A stretch of DNA of 64,000 nt from Oscillospiraceae bacterium (GTDB lineage: Bacteria > Bacillota > Clostridia > UMGS1840 > HGM11507), in assembly GCA_015068665.1 (NCBI GenBank), contig SVKB01000009.1, forward strand, positions 1-64,000, in the 5' to 3' direction. Made by a program: the position numbers and the translations under genes. Positions within the stretch are counted from its first letter, which is position 1. Each line of letters starts with the position of its first letter. Below are positions 8,722 to 17,090 of the stretch, piece after piece. The notes under the pieces were generated by a model, which searched no databases, was not told where the DNA came from, and saw nothing but the letters and a program-made list of their open reading frames with translations.

Positions 8722-10119
8722 ATGGGAAAAGTTAAAATTACCGAAACTATTTTAAGAGATGCTCATCAGTCTCAGATTGCAACCCGTATGACTACTGATG
8801 ACATTTTGCCGATAGTTGAAAAATTAGATAAAATCGGATACCATTCTTTGGAATGCTGGGGGGGAGCAACCTTTGACTCCTGCTTAAGATTCTTGAATGA
8901 GGATCCCTGGGAAAGATTGAGAAAAATCAAGGCTAAAGCACCTAATACAAAGCTTCAGATGTTATTCAGAGGCCAGAATGTTTTAGGTTACCGTCACTAT
9001 GCTGATGATGTTGTTGAATACTTTGTTCAGAAATCAATTGCAAACGGTATCGATATCTTAAGAATATTTGATGCTTTAAATGATGTAAGAAATCTTCAGA
9101 CTGCTATTAAAGCCGCTCAGAAGGAAAACGGTCATGTTCAGGCTACAGTATGTTATACAATAAGCCCCGTTCATAATGTTGAATCCTTCGTTAAAATGGG
9201 TAAGGATTTAGAAAATATGGGCGCAAACTCAATTTGTATCAAGGATATGGCAGGTCTGCTTACTCCTTATGCAGCTTATGACCTTGTAAAAGCTATGAAG
9301 GAAGAAGTGAAAATTCCTCTTCAGCTTCATACTCATTATACATCAGGTGTTGCTTCTATGACCTACTTAAAGGCAATCGAAGCAGGTATCGATGTAATTG
9401 ATACTGCTATGTCTCCGTTTGCACTGGGAACCAGCCAGCCTGCAACAGAGCCAATGGTTGCAACTTTACAGGGTACAGAGTACGACACAGGAATTGATCT
9501 TGATAAATTATCTGAAATTACAGATTACTTCAGTGTGTTAAGAGAAAAAGCACTTGCTTCCGGTCTTCTTGATCCTAAGGTATTAAAGGTTGATATCAAT
9601 ACCTTAAAATATCAGGTTCCCGGCGGAATGTTATCCAACCTTGTATCTCAGCTTAAGCAGGCAGGTAAAGAGGATAAATTCGATGAAGTATTAAAGGAAG
9701 TTCCGAGAGTCAGAGAAGAATTAGGCTTCCCACCACTTGTAACACCTACCAGTCAGATTGTTGGTACACAGGCTGTTTTAAATGTAATCAGCGGTGAAAG
9801 ATATAAGATGATTTCCAATGAAACCAAAGGTCTTGTTAAGGGTGAATACGGTAAAACTCCTGTTGAAATCAAGCCTGAAATCATTGAAAAGATTATCGGC
9901 AATGAAGAAAGAATTACCTGCAGACCCGCAGATAAAATTGCTCCCGAGCTTGACAGATTAAAGGGCGAGATTAAAGAATATATGGAGCAGGACGAGGATG
10001 TTCTTTCCTACGCATTGTTTGACAAGGTGGCAATTAAATTCTTTGAGCACAGAAAAGCAGAGAAATATAAAATGGATGTTGCTCATATGGATAGTGAAAA
10101 TAAAATTCACACTGTGTAA
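8722..10119 (+). CDS. oadA: OadA-like oxaloacetate/pyruvate carboxyltransferase (no biotin domain)
   Basis: HMGL-like TIM-barrel carboxyltransferase of about 465 aa. It corresponds to OadA without its C-terminal biotinyl domain, or to the transcarboxylase 5S subunit. Seen are the N-terminal L-R-D-A-H-Q-S motif (metal Asp13), the block C-W-G-G-A-T-F-D, the I-K-D-M-A-G motif with the Lys expected to be carbamylated, and the L-H-T-H metal ligands. The ATG at 8722 is preferred because ggagga lies 8 nt upstream; an in-frame ATG at 8707 overlaps that site. A strong terminator follows. It would take a carboxyl group from oxaloacetate onto the separate biotin carrier. Confidence 0.9.
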   Translation: MGKVKITETILRDAHQSQIATRMTTDDILPIVEKLDKIGYHSLECWGGATFDSCLRFLNEDPWERLRKIKAKAPNTKLQMLFRGQNVLGYRHYADDVVEYFVQKSIANGIDILRIFDALNDVRNLQTAIKAAQKENGHVQATVCYTISPVHNVESFVKMGKDLENMGANSICIKDMAGLLTPYAAYDLVKAMKEEVKIPLQLHTHYTSGVASMTYLKAIEAGIDVIDTAMSPFALGTSQPATEPMVATLQGTEYDTGIDLDKLSEITDYFSVLREKALASGLLDPKVLKVDINTLKYQVPGGMLSNLVSQLKQAGKEDKFDEVLKEVPRVREELGFPPLVTPTSQIVGTQAVLNVISGERYKMISNETKGLVKGEYGKTPVEIKPEIIEKIIGNEERITCRPADKIAPELDRLKGEIKEYMEQDEDVLSYALFDKVAIKFFEHRKAEKYKMDVAHMDSENKIHTV

Positions 10120-10131
10120 TAAATAAAAATT

Positions 10132-10165
10132 AAGGTATTTGTCTTAACGGCAAATACCTTTTTTT
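10132..10165 (+). terminator. Intrinsic terminator of the decarboxylase operon
   Basis: Stem aaggtatttg / caaatacctt (10 bp), 9-nt loop, then seven Ts. A strong canonical terminator 12 bp after the OadA-like stop. Confidence 0.92.
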
Positions 10166-10247
10166 ACATTAAAAAACAATTTTTAAAAAAGTTCCGTTTT
10201 TTGGTTATTTTTAATTAAAAGTTCACAAAAATGTAATCAAAATGTAT

Positions 10248-10276
10248 TTGTATTTTGTCGAAAAGTATTATATAAT
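10248..10276 (+). promoter_or_regulatory. Probable promoter for the amidase operon
   Basis: TTGTAT, a 17-nt spacer and TATAAT. A second TATAAT follows at 10285. Transcription would start about 275 nt before the amidase ATG. Confidence 0.5.
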
Positions 10277-10282
10277 GTATGT

Positions 10283-10558
10283 GGTATAATGTACAATGTT
10301 TTAGTTGTGCGGTTTTCAATTGCTATAAAATAATACATATAAATACTGCGGCAGGCAAGTTATATATAATTTCTTATTAAACAACGAAATGAGATTCCTT
10401 TATTTGATGGTACCCGATAGTGTAATTTATTACGTCCGGTATCCCTGAGAACACATTGTTCCTTACATATTTAACGGTTGTGATGTAGTAAGAATAAAGA
10501 AGCTTTTCTGCGCGGTTGCCGGATAGTAAGTTCCGGCAAAGTCTTAAAGGAGGCAATT
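10283..10558 (+). promoter_or_regulatory. Long structured leader upstream of the amidase gene
   Basis: About 275 nt without a coding region. I see an 8-bp hairpin (ttgccgga / tccggcaa, 10516-10539) ending 8 nt before the ribosome site. Further upstream is a nested structure in which ggtacc pairs with ggtatcc around an inner gtaat/attac stem (about 10410-10443). No terminator-type T tract is present. I could not match it to a known riboswitch family; the c-di-AMP (ydaO) core is not visible. Confidence 0.4.
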
Positions 10559-12016
10559 ATGAATAAAAAGAACATTATAGCACTGTTATTGGTTTTGTTT
10601 TTTCTTTTTAATATTGTAGCTTTACTGATTCCTGTTTTTATAAATGCAGCCGGAGATATTACTGTGTTATATGATGATAAAGAGCTGAAATCTGATGTCA
10701 GCCCTGTTATTTATAATGACAGAGTCCTGGTACCTGCAAGAATGATATTTGAAGCTATGGGGGCAGAGATTGGCTGGGCGGCAAAGGAAAGACGGGTTAC
10801 CATTCAAAACGGGAAGGATACTTTTATTTTCCATATTGACAGTCCGGTGGTATTTGTCAACGGAACAAAGCATCAGCTTGATACCCGTGCTCTTTTAATT
10901 TCTGACCGAACCTTTATTCCCTTAAGATTTCTGGTGGAAAAAAGCGGTATGAAGGTTGAATGGGTGGACAAGACCCGAACGGTTAAAATTGACAGCGGCA
11001 AAGCATCGTCCACCGATAAAGAGGGGAATTCATCAGCTTCTGATAAAAATAATGCCGATAACGATAAGAATACCTCAGGAAGTGATAAAACTGAATATAA
11101 TTATCTTACTTCCGTTAAACTGGATGAATCTTCAGCTACGGTTAATTTTAAAACATCATCGGTAAAATACGAGTATTTTACATTAAAATCGCCAACCCGT
11201 CTTGTAATTGACATAGAAGACTGTATAAAGGGATATACTACAAAGGACCCGACTCCAGACAGTGATTATTTCACCGCGTTCAGATGTGCTCAGTTCAGTA
11301 AAGAACCAATGGTTACAAGGCTTGTTTTTGAGCTTGACGGGGATTCTGCATATCAGATTGATGTTGAGAAAAATATGCTGACAGTTGAATTTTTCCATGA
11401 AGATGAAAATGTTGTTTATAAAGAGCCTAAGCATAACAGTAAGTATAAAACAGTTGTTATTGATGCAGGGCACGGCGGTAAGGATCCGGGTGCCGTAGGA
11501 ACGGAAAACGGCGTTATCGTACTAAAGGAAAAGGATGTTAATCTTAAGATTGCCCTTAAGGTCTATGCAAAGCTTAAAAATGAAAAGGTTAATGTTTATA
11601 TGACGCGTTCTACCGATAAGTTTTTAGAGCTCTCCGAAATAGTTGATTTCGCAAATAAGAAGAAAGCAGATTTACTTGTCAGTGTACATAATAATGCTTC
11701 GGAAAATACAAGCACCAGCGGAACAATGACTATGTATGCTTATAATACAGCAAAAACCGGTTATAAGTTATCGGGGAAAACCGTAGCCGAAACTATTCAG
11801 AAATATCTGGTTAAGGCGACAAAAGGTAAGGATTACGGACCAAGACAGAACTCCGCTCTTTATATTTTAAGAAAATCAAATATGCCTGCGGTAATTACCG
11901 AGTCTTTGTTTGTAACCAATAAATCCGATCGTGCAAAGCTTAAGAATGAAACCTATATAAATAATATTGCGGATGCTATATACAAGGGAATTTGCGATGT
12001 AATGGATCTTGATTAG
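10559..12016 (+). CDS. N-acetylmuramoyl-L-alanine amidase with CuAO-N and AMIN domains
   Basis: Secreted 485-residue cell-wall hydrolase that cuts the amide bond between muramic acid and the stem peptide. Order: signal peptide or membrane anchor (1-29), copper-amine-oxidase-N-like stalk domain (about 33-150; motif V-L-V-P-A-R-M-I-F-E-A-M-G-A), Ser/Asp/Lys-rich linker (152-180), AMIN-like domain (180-285), then amidase_3 (from about 298). The amidase starts T-V-V-I-D-A-G-H-G-G-K-D with the first zinc His, and the late E in I-T-E-S-L-F-V is the expected catalytic Glu. A strong aaaggagg site precedes the ATG. Downstream are nadD and housekeeping genes. Confidence 0.92.
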   Translation: MNKKNIIALLLVLFFLFNIVALLIPVFINAAGDITVLYDDKELKSDVSPVIYNDRVLVPARMIFEAMGAEIGWAAKERRVTIQNGKDTFIFHIDSPVVFVNGTKHQLDTRALLISDRTFIPLRFLVEKSGMKVEWVDKTRTVKIDSGKASSTDKEGNSSASDKNNADNDKNTSGSDKTEYNYLTSVKLDESSATVNFKTSSVKYEYFTLKSPTRLVIDIEDCIKGYTTKDPTPDSDYFTAFRCAQFSKEPMVTRLVFELDGDSAYQIDVEKNMLTVEFFHEDENVVYKEPKHNSKYKTVVIDAGHGGKDPGAVGTENGVIVLKEKDVNLKIALKVYAKLKNEKVNVYMTRSTDKFLELSEIVDFANKKKADLLVSVHNNASENTSTSGTMTMYAYNTAKTGYKLSGKTVAETIQKYLVKATKGKDYGPRQNSALYILRKSNMPAVITESLFVTNKSDRAKLKNETYINNIADAIYKGICDVMDLD

Positions 12017-12034
12017 CGTTAATGAGGTGGGAAA

Positions 12035-13189
12035 ATGAAAATAGGAATTCTGGGCGGAACCTTTGACCCCGTTCACAAAGCTCATATAGAAATCGCAAAG
12101 CTTGCTCTGTGTGAGCTGAAGCTTGATAAGGTTATATTTGTTCCTAACGGAGTACCTCCTCATAAGAAGGAATCCTCGGTTTTATGTGAGGATAAGCTTA
12201 ATATGCTTAAGCTTGCCATCAATCCTTATGAAAAATTTGAAATTGATAACTTTGAGCTTTTGAAGGAGGATTATTCCTACCTTTATATTACCCTGGAATA
12301 CTTCAAAAATAATTATCCTGACGACGAGCTTTTCTTTATTGCGGGCTCAGATAATATCGAAACTATTCCAAGCTGGAAGAATCCCGCACTTTTATTTAGA
12401 TATGCAACCTTTGTTTTTATAAAAAGACCGGAGTATGAGCTTAATGACAAGGGTATAAAAAAACTTGAGGAAGATTACAATGCGAAAATCCTGTCAATTG
12501 ATTTTGACGGGATTGATATTTCCTCATCGGATATAAGGTGTGCTTTTGAGAATTGCCGGGCGGTGGGGGAAATGCTTCCGGAAAATGTAATGGAGTATAT
12601 TGTGAATAAAACGGTTTACCCTAAGAAACTTCTTGCAAAGCTTAAAACAATGATAGGGGAGAAGCGTTTTGTTCATAGTATAAATGTTGCAAAGGAAGCT
12701 TATAGACTTGCTTTGAGGTATAACGAGGATGCCGATAAGGCATATTATGCGGGGCTGCTGCACGACTGTGCAAAGAAAATGGATTATGATGCTCAGCTTG
12801 AAATAATAAAAAGAAATAATATTTATACGATTAAGGAAAGAGAACTTGAATTTCCAAAGGTTATTCATGCGCTTACAGGTGCTTATGTTGCAAAAGAGGA
12901 GTTTGGTATAACCGACAGGATTATACTTGATGCAATAAGATTTCATACCCTTGGCGATGTGAAAATGACTCTTTTTGATAAAATAATCTATATAGCCGAT
13001 TTAATTAGTGAAGAAAGAGTGTATAAAGGTGTTGAAATTTTAAGAGAAATGGCTTATAATAGTATAGATAAAGCAATTTTAACTTCCGTGGACAACACGA
13101 TAAACTATGTAGGGTATGAAAATATTCAACCTGATATTATCGTTCTGCGGGATTATATTAAGGAGAGAGTAAATGGAAGCATTAGCTAA
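12035..13189 (+). CDS. nadD: NadD-YqeK fusion: nicotinate-nucleotide adenylyltransferase plus HD phosphohydrolase
   Basis: A single 384-residue chain containing two proteins that are usually separate neighbours. Residues 1 to about 195 are NadD, which makes nicotinic acid adenine dinucleotide for NAD synthesis: G-G-T-F-D-P-V-H near residue 8 and the S-S-S-D-I-R motif near 170. Residues about 200-384 are YqeK, an HD-domain phosphohydrolase (Ap4A hydrolase in characterised members), with H-D-C-A-K at the metal site and H-A-L-T-G-A following. No stop or frameshift separates them. The 3' end overlaps rsfS by 17 bp, keeping the standard nadD-yqeK-rsfS order. Confidence 0.93.
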   Translation: MKIGILGGTFDPVHKAHIEIAKLALCELKLDKVIFVPNGVPPHKKESSVLCEDKLNMLKLAINPYEKFEIDNFELLKEDYSYLYITLEYFKNNYPDDELFFIAGSDNIETIPSWKNPALLFRYATFVFIKRPEYELNDKGIKKLEEDYNAKILSIDFDGIDISSSDIRCAFENCRAVGEMLPENVMEYIVNKTVYPKKLLAKLKTMIGEKRFVHSINVAKEAYRLALRYNEDADKAYYAGLLHDCAKKMDYDAQLEIIKRNNIYTIKERELEFPKVIHALTGAYVAKEEFGITDRIILDAIRFHTLGDVKMTLFDKIIYIADLISEERVYKGVEILREMAYNSIDKAILTSVDNTINYVGYENIQPDIIVLRDYIKERVNGSIS

Positions 13190-13535
13190 AGCAAAAAGAA
13201 TCGTTGAACTTGCCGACCTGAAAAAAGCTCATGATATTGAGCTTATTGAGATTTCTGGAGTTTCTTCTCTTACCGATTATTTCGTTATCTGTACTGCTAA
13301 CAGCGAGTTACAGGTTAAAGCGGTTGCAGATGAAATAGAGTTTAAGCTGAAAGAAGAAAACGGTGTTGTACCGTCTCACACCGAAGGGTACCGTACGGCA
13401 GGTTGGGTACTTATTGATTATGATGATGTGGTATGTCATATTTTTAATAAGGAATCAAGAGCATTTTATTCACTTGAAAGACTCTGGCAGGATGCAAAAA
13501 GAGTTGATATAAGCGATATTATAAAAGAAGATTAA
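13173..13535 (+). CDS. rsfS: Ribosomal silencing factor RsfS
   Basis: A 120-residue DUF143/RsfS protein. It binds ribosomal protein uL14 and blocks joining of the subunits when nutrients are low. Characteristic blocks are seen: D-L-K-K-A-H-D-I, T-D-Y-F-V-I-C-T-A-N-S and G-Y-R-T-A-G-W-V-L-I-D-Y-D-D-V-V-C-H-I-F. Its start lies inside the yqeK portion of the preceding gene, which suggests translational coupling, with 'aggagag' as ribosome site. leuS follows after 21 bp. Confidence 0.95.
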   Translation: MEALAKAKRIVELADLKKAHDIELIEISGVSSLTDYFVICTANSELQVKAVADEIEFKLKEENGVVPSHTEGYRTAGWVLIDYDDVVCHIFNKESRAFYSLERLWQDAKRVDISDIIKED

Positions 13536-13556
13536 TTAAGAAAGAGGAATCTTAAA

Positions 13557-15965
13557 ATGGATTACAATTTTAAAAGCATAGAAAAGAAATGGCAAAAAAT
13601 ATGGGATGAAAAAGAAACCTTCAAAACAAGCACGGACTACACCAAGAAAAAGTTTTATGCTCTTGTTGAGTTTCCCTATCCGTCAGGACAGGGCTTGCAT
13701 GTAGGTCATCCAAGATCCTATACTGCTCTTGATATAGTTTCAAGAAAGAAAAGACTTGAAGGCTATAACGTGTTATATCCGATGGGATGGGATGCTTTTG
13801 GTCTTCCCACCGAGAACTTTGCCATAAAAAATAAAATTCACCCGCGTGAAGTAACCAAAAACAACGTGGCAAGATTTAAAGAACAGCTTAAATCACTGGG
13901 CTTTTCGTTTGACTGGTCCAAGGAAATAAATACTACCGATCCCGAATATTATAAGTGGACTCAGTGGATATTCTTAAAGCTTTTTGAAAAAGGTCTTGCA
14001 TATAAAAAGGAAATGGCTGTTAACTGGTGTACCTCCTGTAAAGTAGTTCTTGCAAACGAAGAGGTAGTTAACGGCGTTTGTGAAAGATGTCAGAGTGAGG
14101 TTGTAAGAAAGGTAAAAAGTCAGTGGATGCTTAAAATTACCGAATACGCCGAACGACTTATCAACGACCTTGATGAGGTAGATTATGTTGAGAGAGTTAA
14201 AATTCAGCAGAAGAACTGGATTGGTAAATCTACCGGCGCAGAGGTTGATTTTGATACAACTGTAGACTTTAAGCTAAGAGTATATACCACAAGACCTGAT
14301 ACTTTATTTGGTGCTACATATATGGTAGTATCCCCCGAGCATCCCTTTATAGATAAATTTGGTGAAAAGATTTCAAATCTTAATGATATTTTAGCATATA
14401 GAGAAGAAGCAAATAAAAAATCGGATTTTGAAAGAACCGAGCTTGTGAAGGAAAAGACCGGTGTAAGAATTGAGGGCATCAGTGCAATCAATCCTTTAAC
14501 CAAGAAGGAAATTCCAATCTATGTTTCCGATTATGTTTTAATGACATACGGAACAGGTGCTATTATGGCTGTTCCTGCCCACGATACAAGAGACTGGGAG
14601 TTTGCAAAGAAATTTGACCTGCCTATTATTGAGGTTGTTAAGGGCGGAGAAGATGTGCTTAAGGAAGCTTATACCGAAACTGCAACAGGGGAGCTTGTAA
14701 ACAGTGATTTCTTAAACGGCTTAGAGGTTAAGGATGCCAAGGAAAAGATTATTGAGTACCTTGAAAAAGAAGGAATAGGCACAAAAAAGGTTAACTATAA
14801 ACTAAGAGACTGGGTATTCTCCCGTCAAAGATACTGGGGAGAACCTATTCCGATTGTTCATTGTGAAAAGTGCGGTTTTGTTCCCGTTCCCGAAAGTGAA
14901 CTGCCGCTTATGCTACCTGAGGTTGATTCCTATGAGCCAACCGACACAGGTGATTCACCTTTATCCAAGATGGAAAGCTTTGTTAATACTACTTGTCCGA
15001 AATGCGGTGGTCATGCAAAGCGTGAAACCGATACAATGCCTCAGTGGGCAGGTTCATCCTGGTATTTCTTAAGATATATTGATCCTGATAATAAGGATGC
15101 TTTAGCTTCCAAGGAAGCTTTGGATTACTGGACACCGGTTGATTGGTATAATGGCGGTATGGAGCATACGACTCTTCATCTTCTTTACTCAAGATTCTGG
15201 CATAAATTCTTATATGATATCGGCGTAGTTCCTACAAAAGAACCTTATGCAAAGAGAACCTCTCACGGTATGATTTTAGGTGAGAACGGTGAAAAAATGA
15301 GTAAGTCCAGAGGTAATGTTGTAAATCCTGATGACATTGTTAATGAATACGGTGCTGATACAATGCGTCTTTATGAAATGTTCATAGGTGACTTTGAAAA
15401 ATCAGCTCCCTGGTCAGCCGATGGTATCAAGGGCTGCAGCAGATTTATCGAAAGAGTATGGAATCTTAACAATGCTGTTGTTGACGGGGATAAATATACT
15501 GAAAAGTTAGAAAAGTCATTCCACAAAACCATTAAAAAAGTATCAATGGATATCGAAAACCTTAAATTCAATACAGCAATTGCCGCTTTGATGGCGCTTT
15601 TAAATGATATTTATAAGGTTGGTAAGATAAATAAAGCAGAGTTGAAAACTCTTATCACTCTTTTAAATCCCTTTGCACCTCATCTGACCGAGGAAATGTG
15701 GGAGTTAAACGGCTTTGACGGAATGTTAAATCAGACGCCGTGGCCAACCTATGATGAAGCAAAAACCGTTGATAATGAGATTGAAATAGTAGTTCAGATT
15801 AACGGTAAAACAAGAGATAAGCTTATTATTCCCGTAGATCTGCCGAGAGAAGAGTATGAAGCAAAGGCAAAAGAGCTTGAATCGGTTAAGGCAAACTTAG
15901 AGGGTAAAACTGTTGTCAAGGTAATTGCTGTTCCCGGTAAGCTTGTAAATATTGTTGTTAAGTAG
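13557..15965 (+). CDS. leuS: Leucyl-tRNA synthetase
   Basis: Class I aminoacyl-tRNA synthetase (802 aa, normal length). It charges tRNA-Leu and edits mischarged products through its CP1 domain. The HIGH-type motif appears as H-V-G-H-P near residue 49, and the KMSKS loop as E-K-M-S-K-S-R-G-N in the last third. The editing-domain block [10 protein letters not shown] is present, and zinc-type Cys pairs (C-x2-C) occur in two places. There is no T-box in the 21-bp gap upstream, so it appears to be transcribed with the nadD-rsfS run. ruvX follows after 8 bp. Confidence 0.98.
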   Translation: MDYNFKSIEKKWQKIWDEKETFKTSTDYTKKKFYALVEFPYPSGQGLHVGHPRSYTALDIVSRKKRLEGYNVLYPMGWDAFGLPTENFAIKNKIHPREVTKNNVARFKEQLKSLGFSFDWSKEINTTDPEYYKWTQWIFLKLFEKGLAYKKEMAVNWCTSCKVVLANEEVVNGVCERCQSEVVRKVKSQWMLKITEYAERLINDLDEVDYVERVKIQQKNWIGKSTGAEVDFDTTVDFKLRVYTTRPDTLFGATYMVVSPEHPFIDKFGEKISNLNDILAYREEANKKSDFERTELVKEKTGVRIEGISAINPLTKKEIPIYVSDYVLMTYGTGAIMAVPAHDTRDWEFAKKFDLPIIEVVKGGEDVLKEAYTETATGELVNSDFLNGLEVKDAKEKIIEYLEKEGIGTKKVNYKLRDWVFSRQRYWGEPIPIVHCEKCGFVPVPESELPLMLPEVDSYEPTDTGDSPLSKMESFVNTTCPKCGGHAKRETDTMPQWAGSSWYFLRYIDPDNKDALASKEALDYWTPVDWYNGGMEHTTLHLLYSRFWHKFLYDIGVVPTKEPYAKRTSHGMILGENGEKMSKSRGNVVNPDDIVNEYGADTMRLYEMFIGDFEKSAPWSADGIKGCSRFIERVWNLNNAVVDGDKYTEKLEKSFHKTIKKVSMDIENLKFNTAIAALMALLNDIYKVGKINKAELKTLITLLNPFAPHLTEEMWELNGFDGMLNQTPWPTYDEAKTVDNEIEIVVQINGKTRDKLIIPVDLPREEYEAKAKELESVKANLEGKTVVKVIAVPGKLVNIVVK

Positions 15966-15973
15966 GTTTTTAT

Positions 15974-16384
15974 ATGAAGATAATGGGACTTGACTTAGGC
16001 GATGCCAGAACAGGTGTCGCCCTGTCAGATGAACTTAAAATGATGGCTCACTCATACGGAACCTTATATAATAAGGACCATGAGGATTTACTTAATCAGC
16101 TTGAGACTGTTGTCAAAGAAAACAATCTTGAGGCTGTGGTAATAGGTCTTCCCAAAAATATGAACGGTACCGTAGGGGAAAGAGGAGAAATGGCAAAGGA
16201 GTTTGCCAAGGCATTTGAAGAAAAATTCGGTATCAAAACGGTTTTATGGGATGAAAGACTTACTACTGTAAGTGCCCACCGTGTTTTGAACGAGACCAAT
16301 GTCCGCGGTAAAAAAAGAAAAAAAGTAGTTGATACCGTAAGTGCGGTATTTATCCTTCAGTGCTATCTTGACAGCAGAGCGTAA
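15974..16384 (+). CDS. ruvX: Putative Holliday junction resolvase / pre-16S rRNA nuclease YqgF
   Basis: A 136-residue RNase H-fold nuclease of the YqgF/RuvX family, linked to 16S rRNA maturation and to Holliday junction processing. The first acidic residue is in G-L-D-L-G-D-A-R-T-G-V-A near the start. V-I-G-L-P-K-N-M-N-G-T and W-D-E-R-L-T-T supply the remaining active-site features. Length is typical. It sits 8 bp after leuS and 32 bp before a DUF1292 gene, the usual Firmicutes pairing. Confidence 0.94.
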   Translation: MKIMGLDLGDARTGVALSDELKMMAHSYGTLYNKDHEDLLNQLETVVKENNLEAVVIGLPKNMNGTVGERGEMAKEFAKAFEEKFGIKTVLWDERLTTVSAHRVLNETNVRGKKRKKVVDTVSAVFILQCYLDSRA

Positions 16385-16416
16385 ATAAAAAATATAATTA
16401 AACGGAGGTTATAAAA

Positions 16417-16698
16417 ATGGCTGAATATAATGAAGAAAGAGATGTCGTAACCTTATATGACGACAATAATAACGGAATGGACTATGAAATTATAGACGTT
16501 TTCGAGTATAATGACAGCGTATATGCCGCTGTTACACCTCTTCAGGATGAATATGATGAAGAAGTTCCTTTAGAAGTAACAATGCTTAAGGTAACAGAGG
16601 TTGACGGAGAAGAAATTTTTTCTGTTCTTGAAACTGAAGAAGAGGAAGAAGAAGTTTTTCAGGAACTTTTAAGAAGAGACGAAGAATATAACGACTAA
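16417..16698 (+). CDS. yrzB: DUF1292 / UPF0473 family protein (YrzB-like)
   Basis: Very acidic 93-residue protein of unknown function, conserved directly downstream of ruvX in many Firmicutes. Seen: the opening E-E-R-D-V-V-T-L-Y-D, the Y-A-A-V-T-P core, and an acidic C-terminal stretch of consecutive Glu residues ending in L-L-R-R-D-E-E-Y-N. A strong cggagg site lies before the ATG. A bidirectional terminator closes the transcription unit. Confidence 0.88.
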   Translation: MAEYNEERDVVTLYDDNNNGMDYEIIDVFEYNDSVYAAVTPLQDEYDEEVPLEVTMLKVTEVDGEEIFSVLETEEEEEEVFQELLRRDEEYND

Positions 16699-16716
16699 TA
16701 AAACTAAAGAAAAAGA

Positions 16717-16749
16717 CCATTTGCTTATAAAAATGCAAATGGCTTTTTT
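16717..16749. terminator. Bidirectional terminator between yrzB and the XRE gene
   Basis: Stem ccatttgc / gcaaatgg with a 10-nt loop. It is followed by Ts on the plus strand and preceded by an A-rich stretch that serves the minus-strand gene. The last bases overlap the end of the XRE gene. Confidence 0.85.
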
Positions 16750-16987
16750 AATTTTCAAAATATAGCAATTTGTATGGAGGTATTTCTAATGCGTCAGCAA
16801 TTTTAAATAACGTATCAAGTGAAATTGCTTTATATATGTTTGGTGCTTCAATTTGACCTATAAAAGAAACGCTGCAGTTTAATTTCTCAGCCAGCTGTTC
16901 CTGAGTATAAGTCTTTAGTTTTCGGTAATATGATACTTTTAATCCAATTTGAATATAATTGTTTATAAATTTTGCATTCATATTCAA
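16748..16987 (-). CDS. XRE-family helix-turn-helix transcriptional regulator
   Basis: A 79-residue stand-alone HTH_3 protein. The DNA-binding core is Y-T-Q-E-Q-L-A-E-K-L-N-C-S-V-S-F-I-G-Q-I-E, followed by the helices that complete the Cro-like fold and a hydrophobic C-terminus. The start is at the first of two ATGs (16987), with gggtgat upstream. It is divergent from the SLH gene at 17091; the roughly 100-bp shared region holds a clear promoter for that gene, so local regulation of it is a reasonable inference. It resembles regulators of phage or toxin loci, but no such partner is beside it. Confidence 0.85.
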   Translation of the reverse strand: MNMNAKFINNYIQIGLKVSYYRKLKTYTQEQLAEKLNCSVSFIGQIEAPNIYKAISLDTLFKIADALEIPPYKLLYFEN

Positions 16988-17011
16988 TCACCCTATGTTA
17001 ATTTTATATTA

Positions 17012-17040
17012 TTGACAAATAAAAATAAATATGATACATT
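17012..17040 (+). promoter_or_regulatory. Promoter of the large SLH protein gene
   Basis: TTGACA, a 17-nt spacer and TACATT, about 50 bp ahead of the ATG in the divergent region shared with the XRE regulator. A TATAAT lies immediately after at 17041. Confidence 0.5.
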
Positions 17041-17090
17041 TATAATATATATTACCATACGAGTAATAAATATTCATTAAGGAGGAAACA

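Noticed and set aside
10283-10558. c-di-AMP (ydaO) riboswitch
   Set aside because: The conserved core of that family is not visible, and no attenuator follows. Left as an unassigned leader.
13536-13556. T-box leader for leuS
   Set aside because: Only 21 bp separate leuS from rsfS, and no specifier loop or antiterminator is present.
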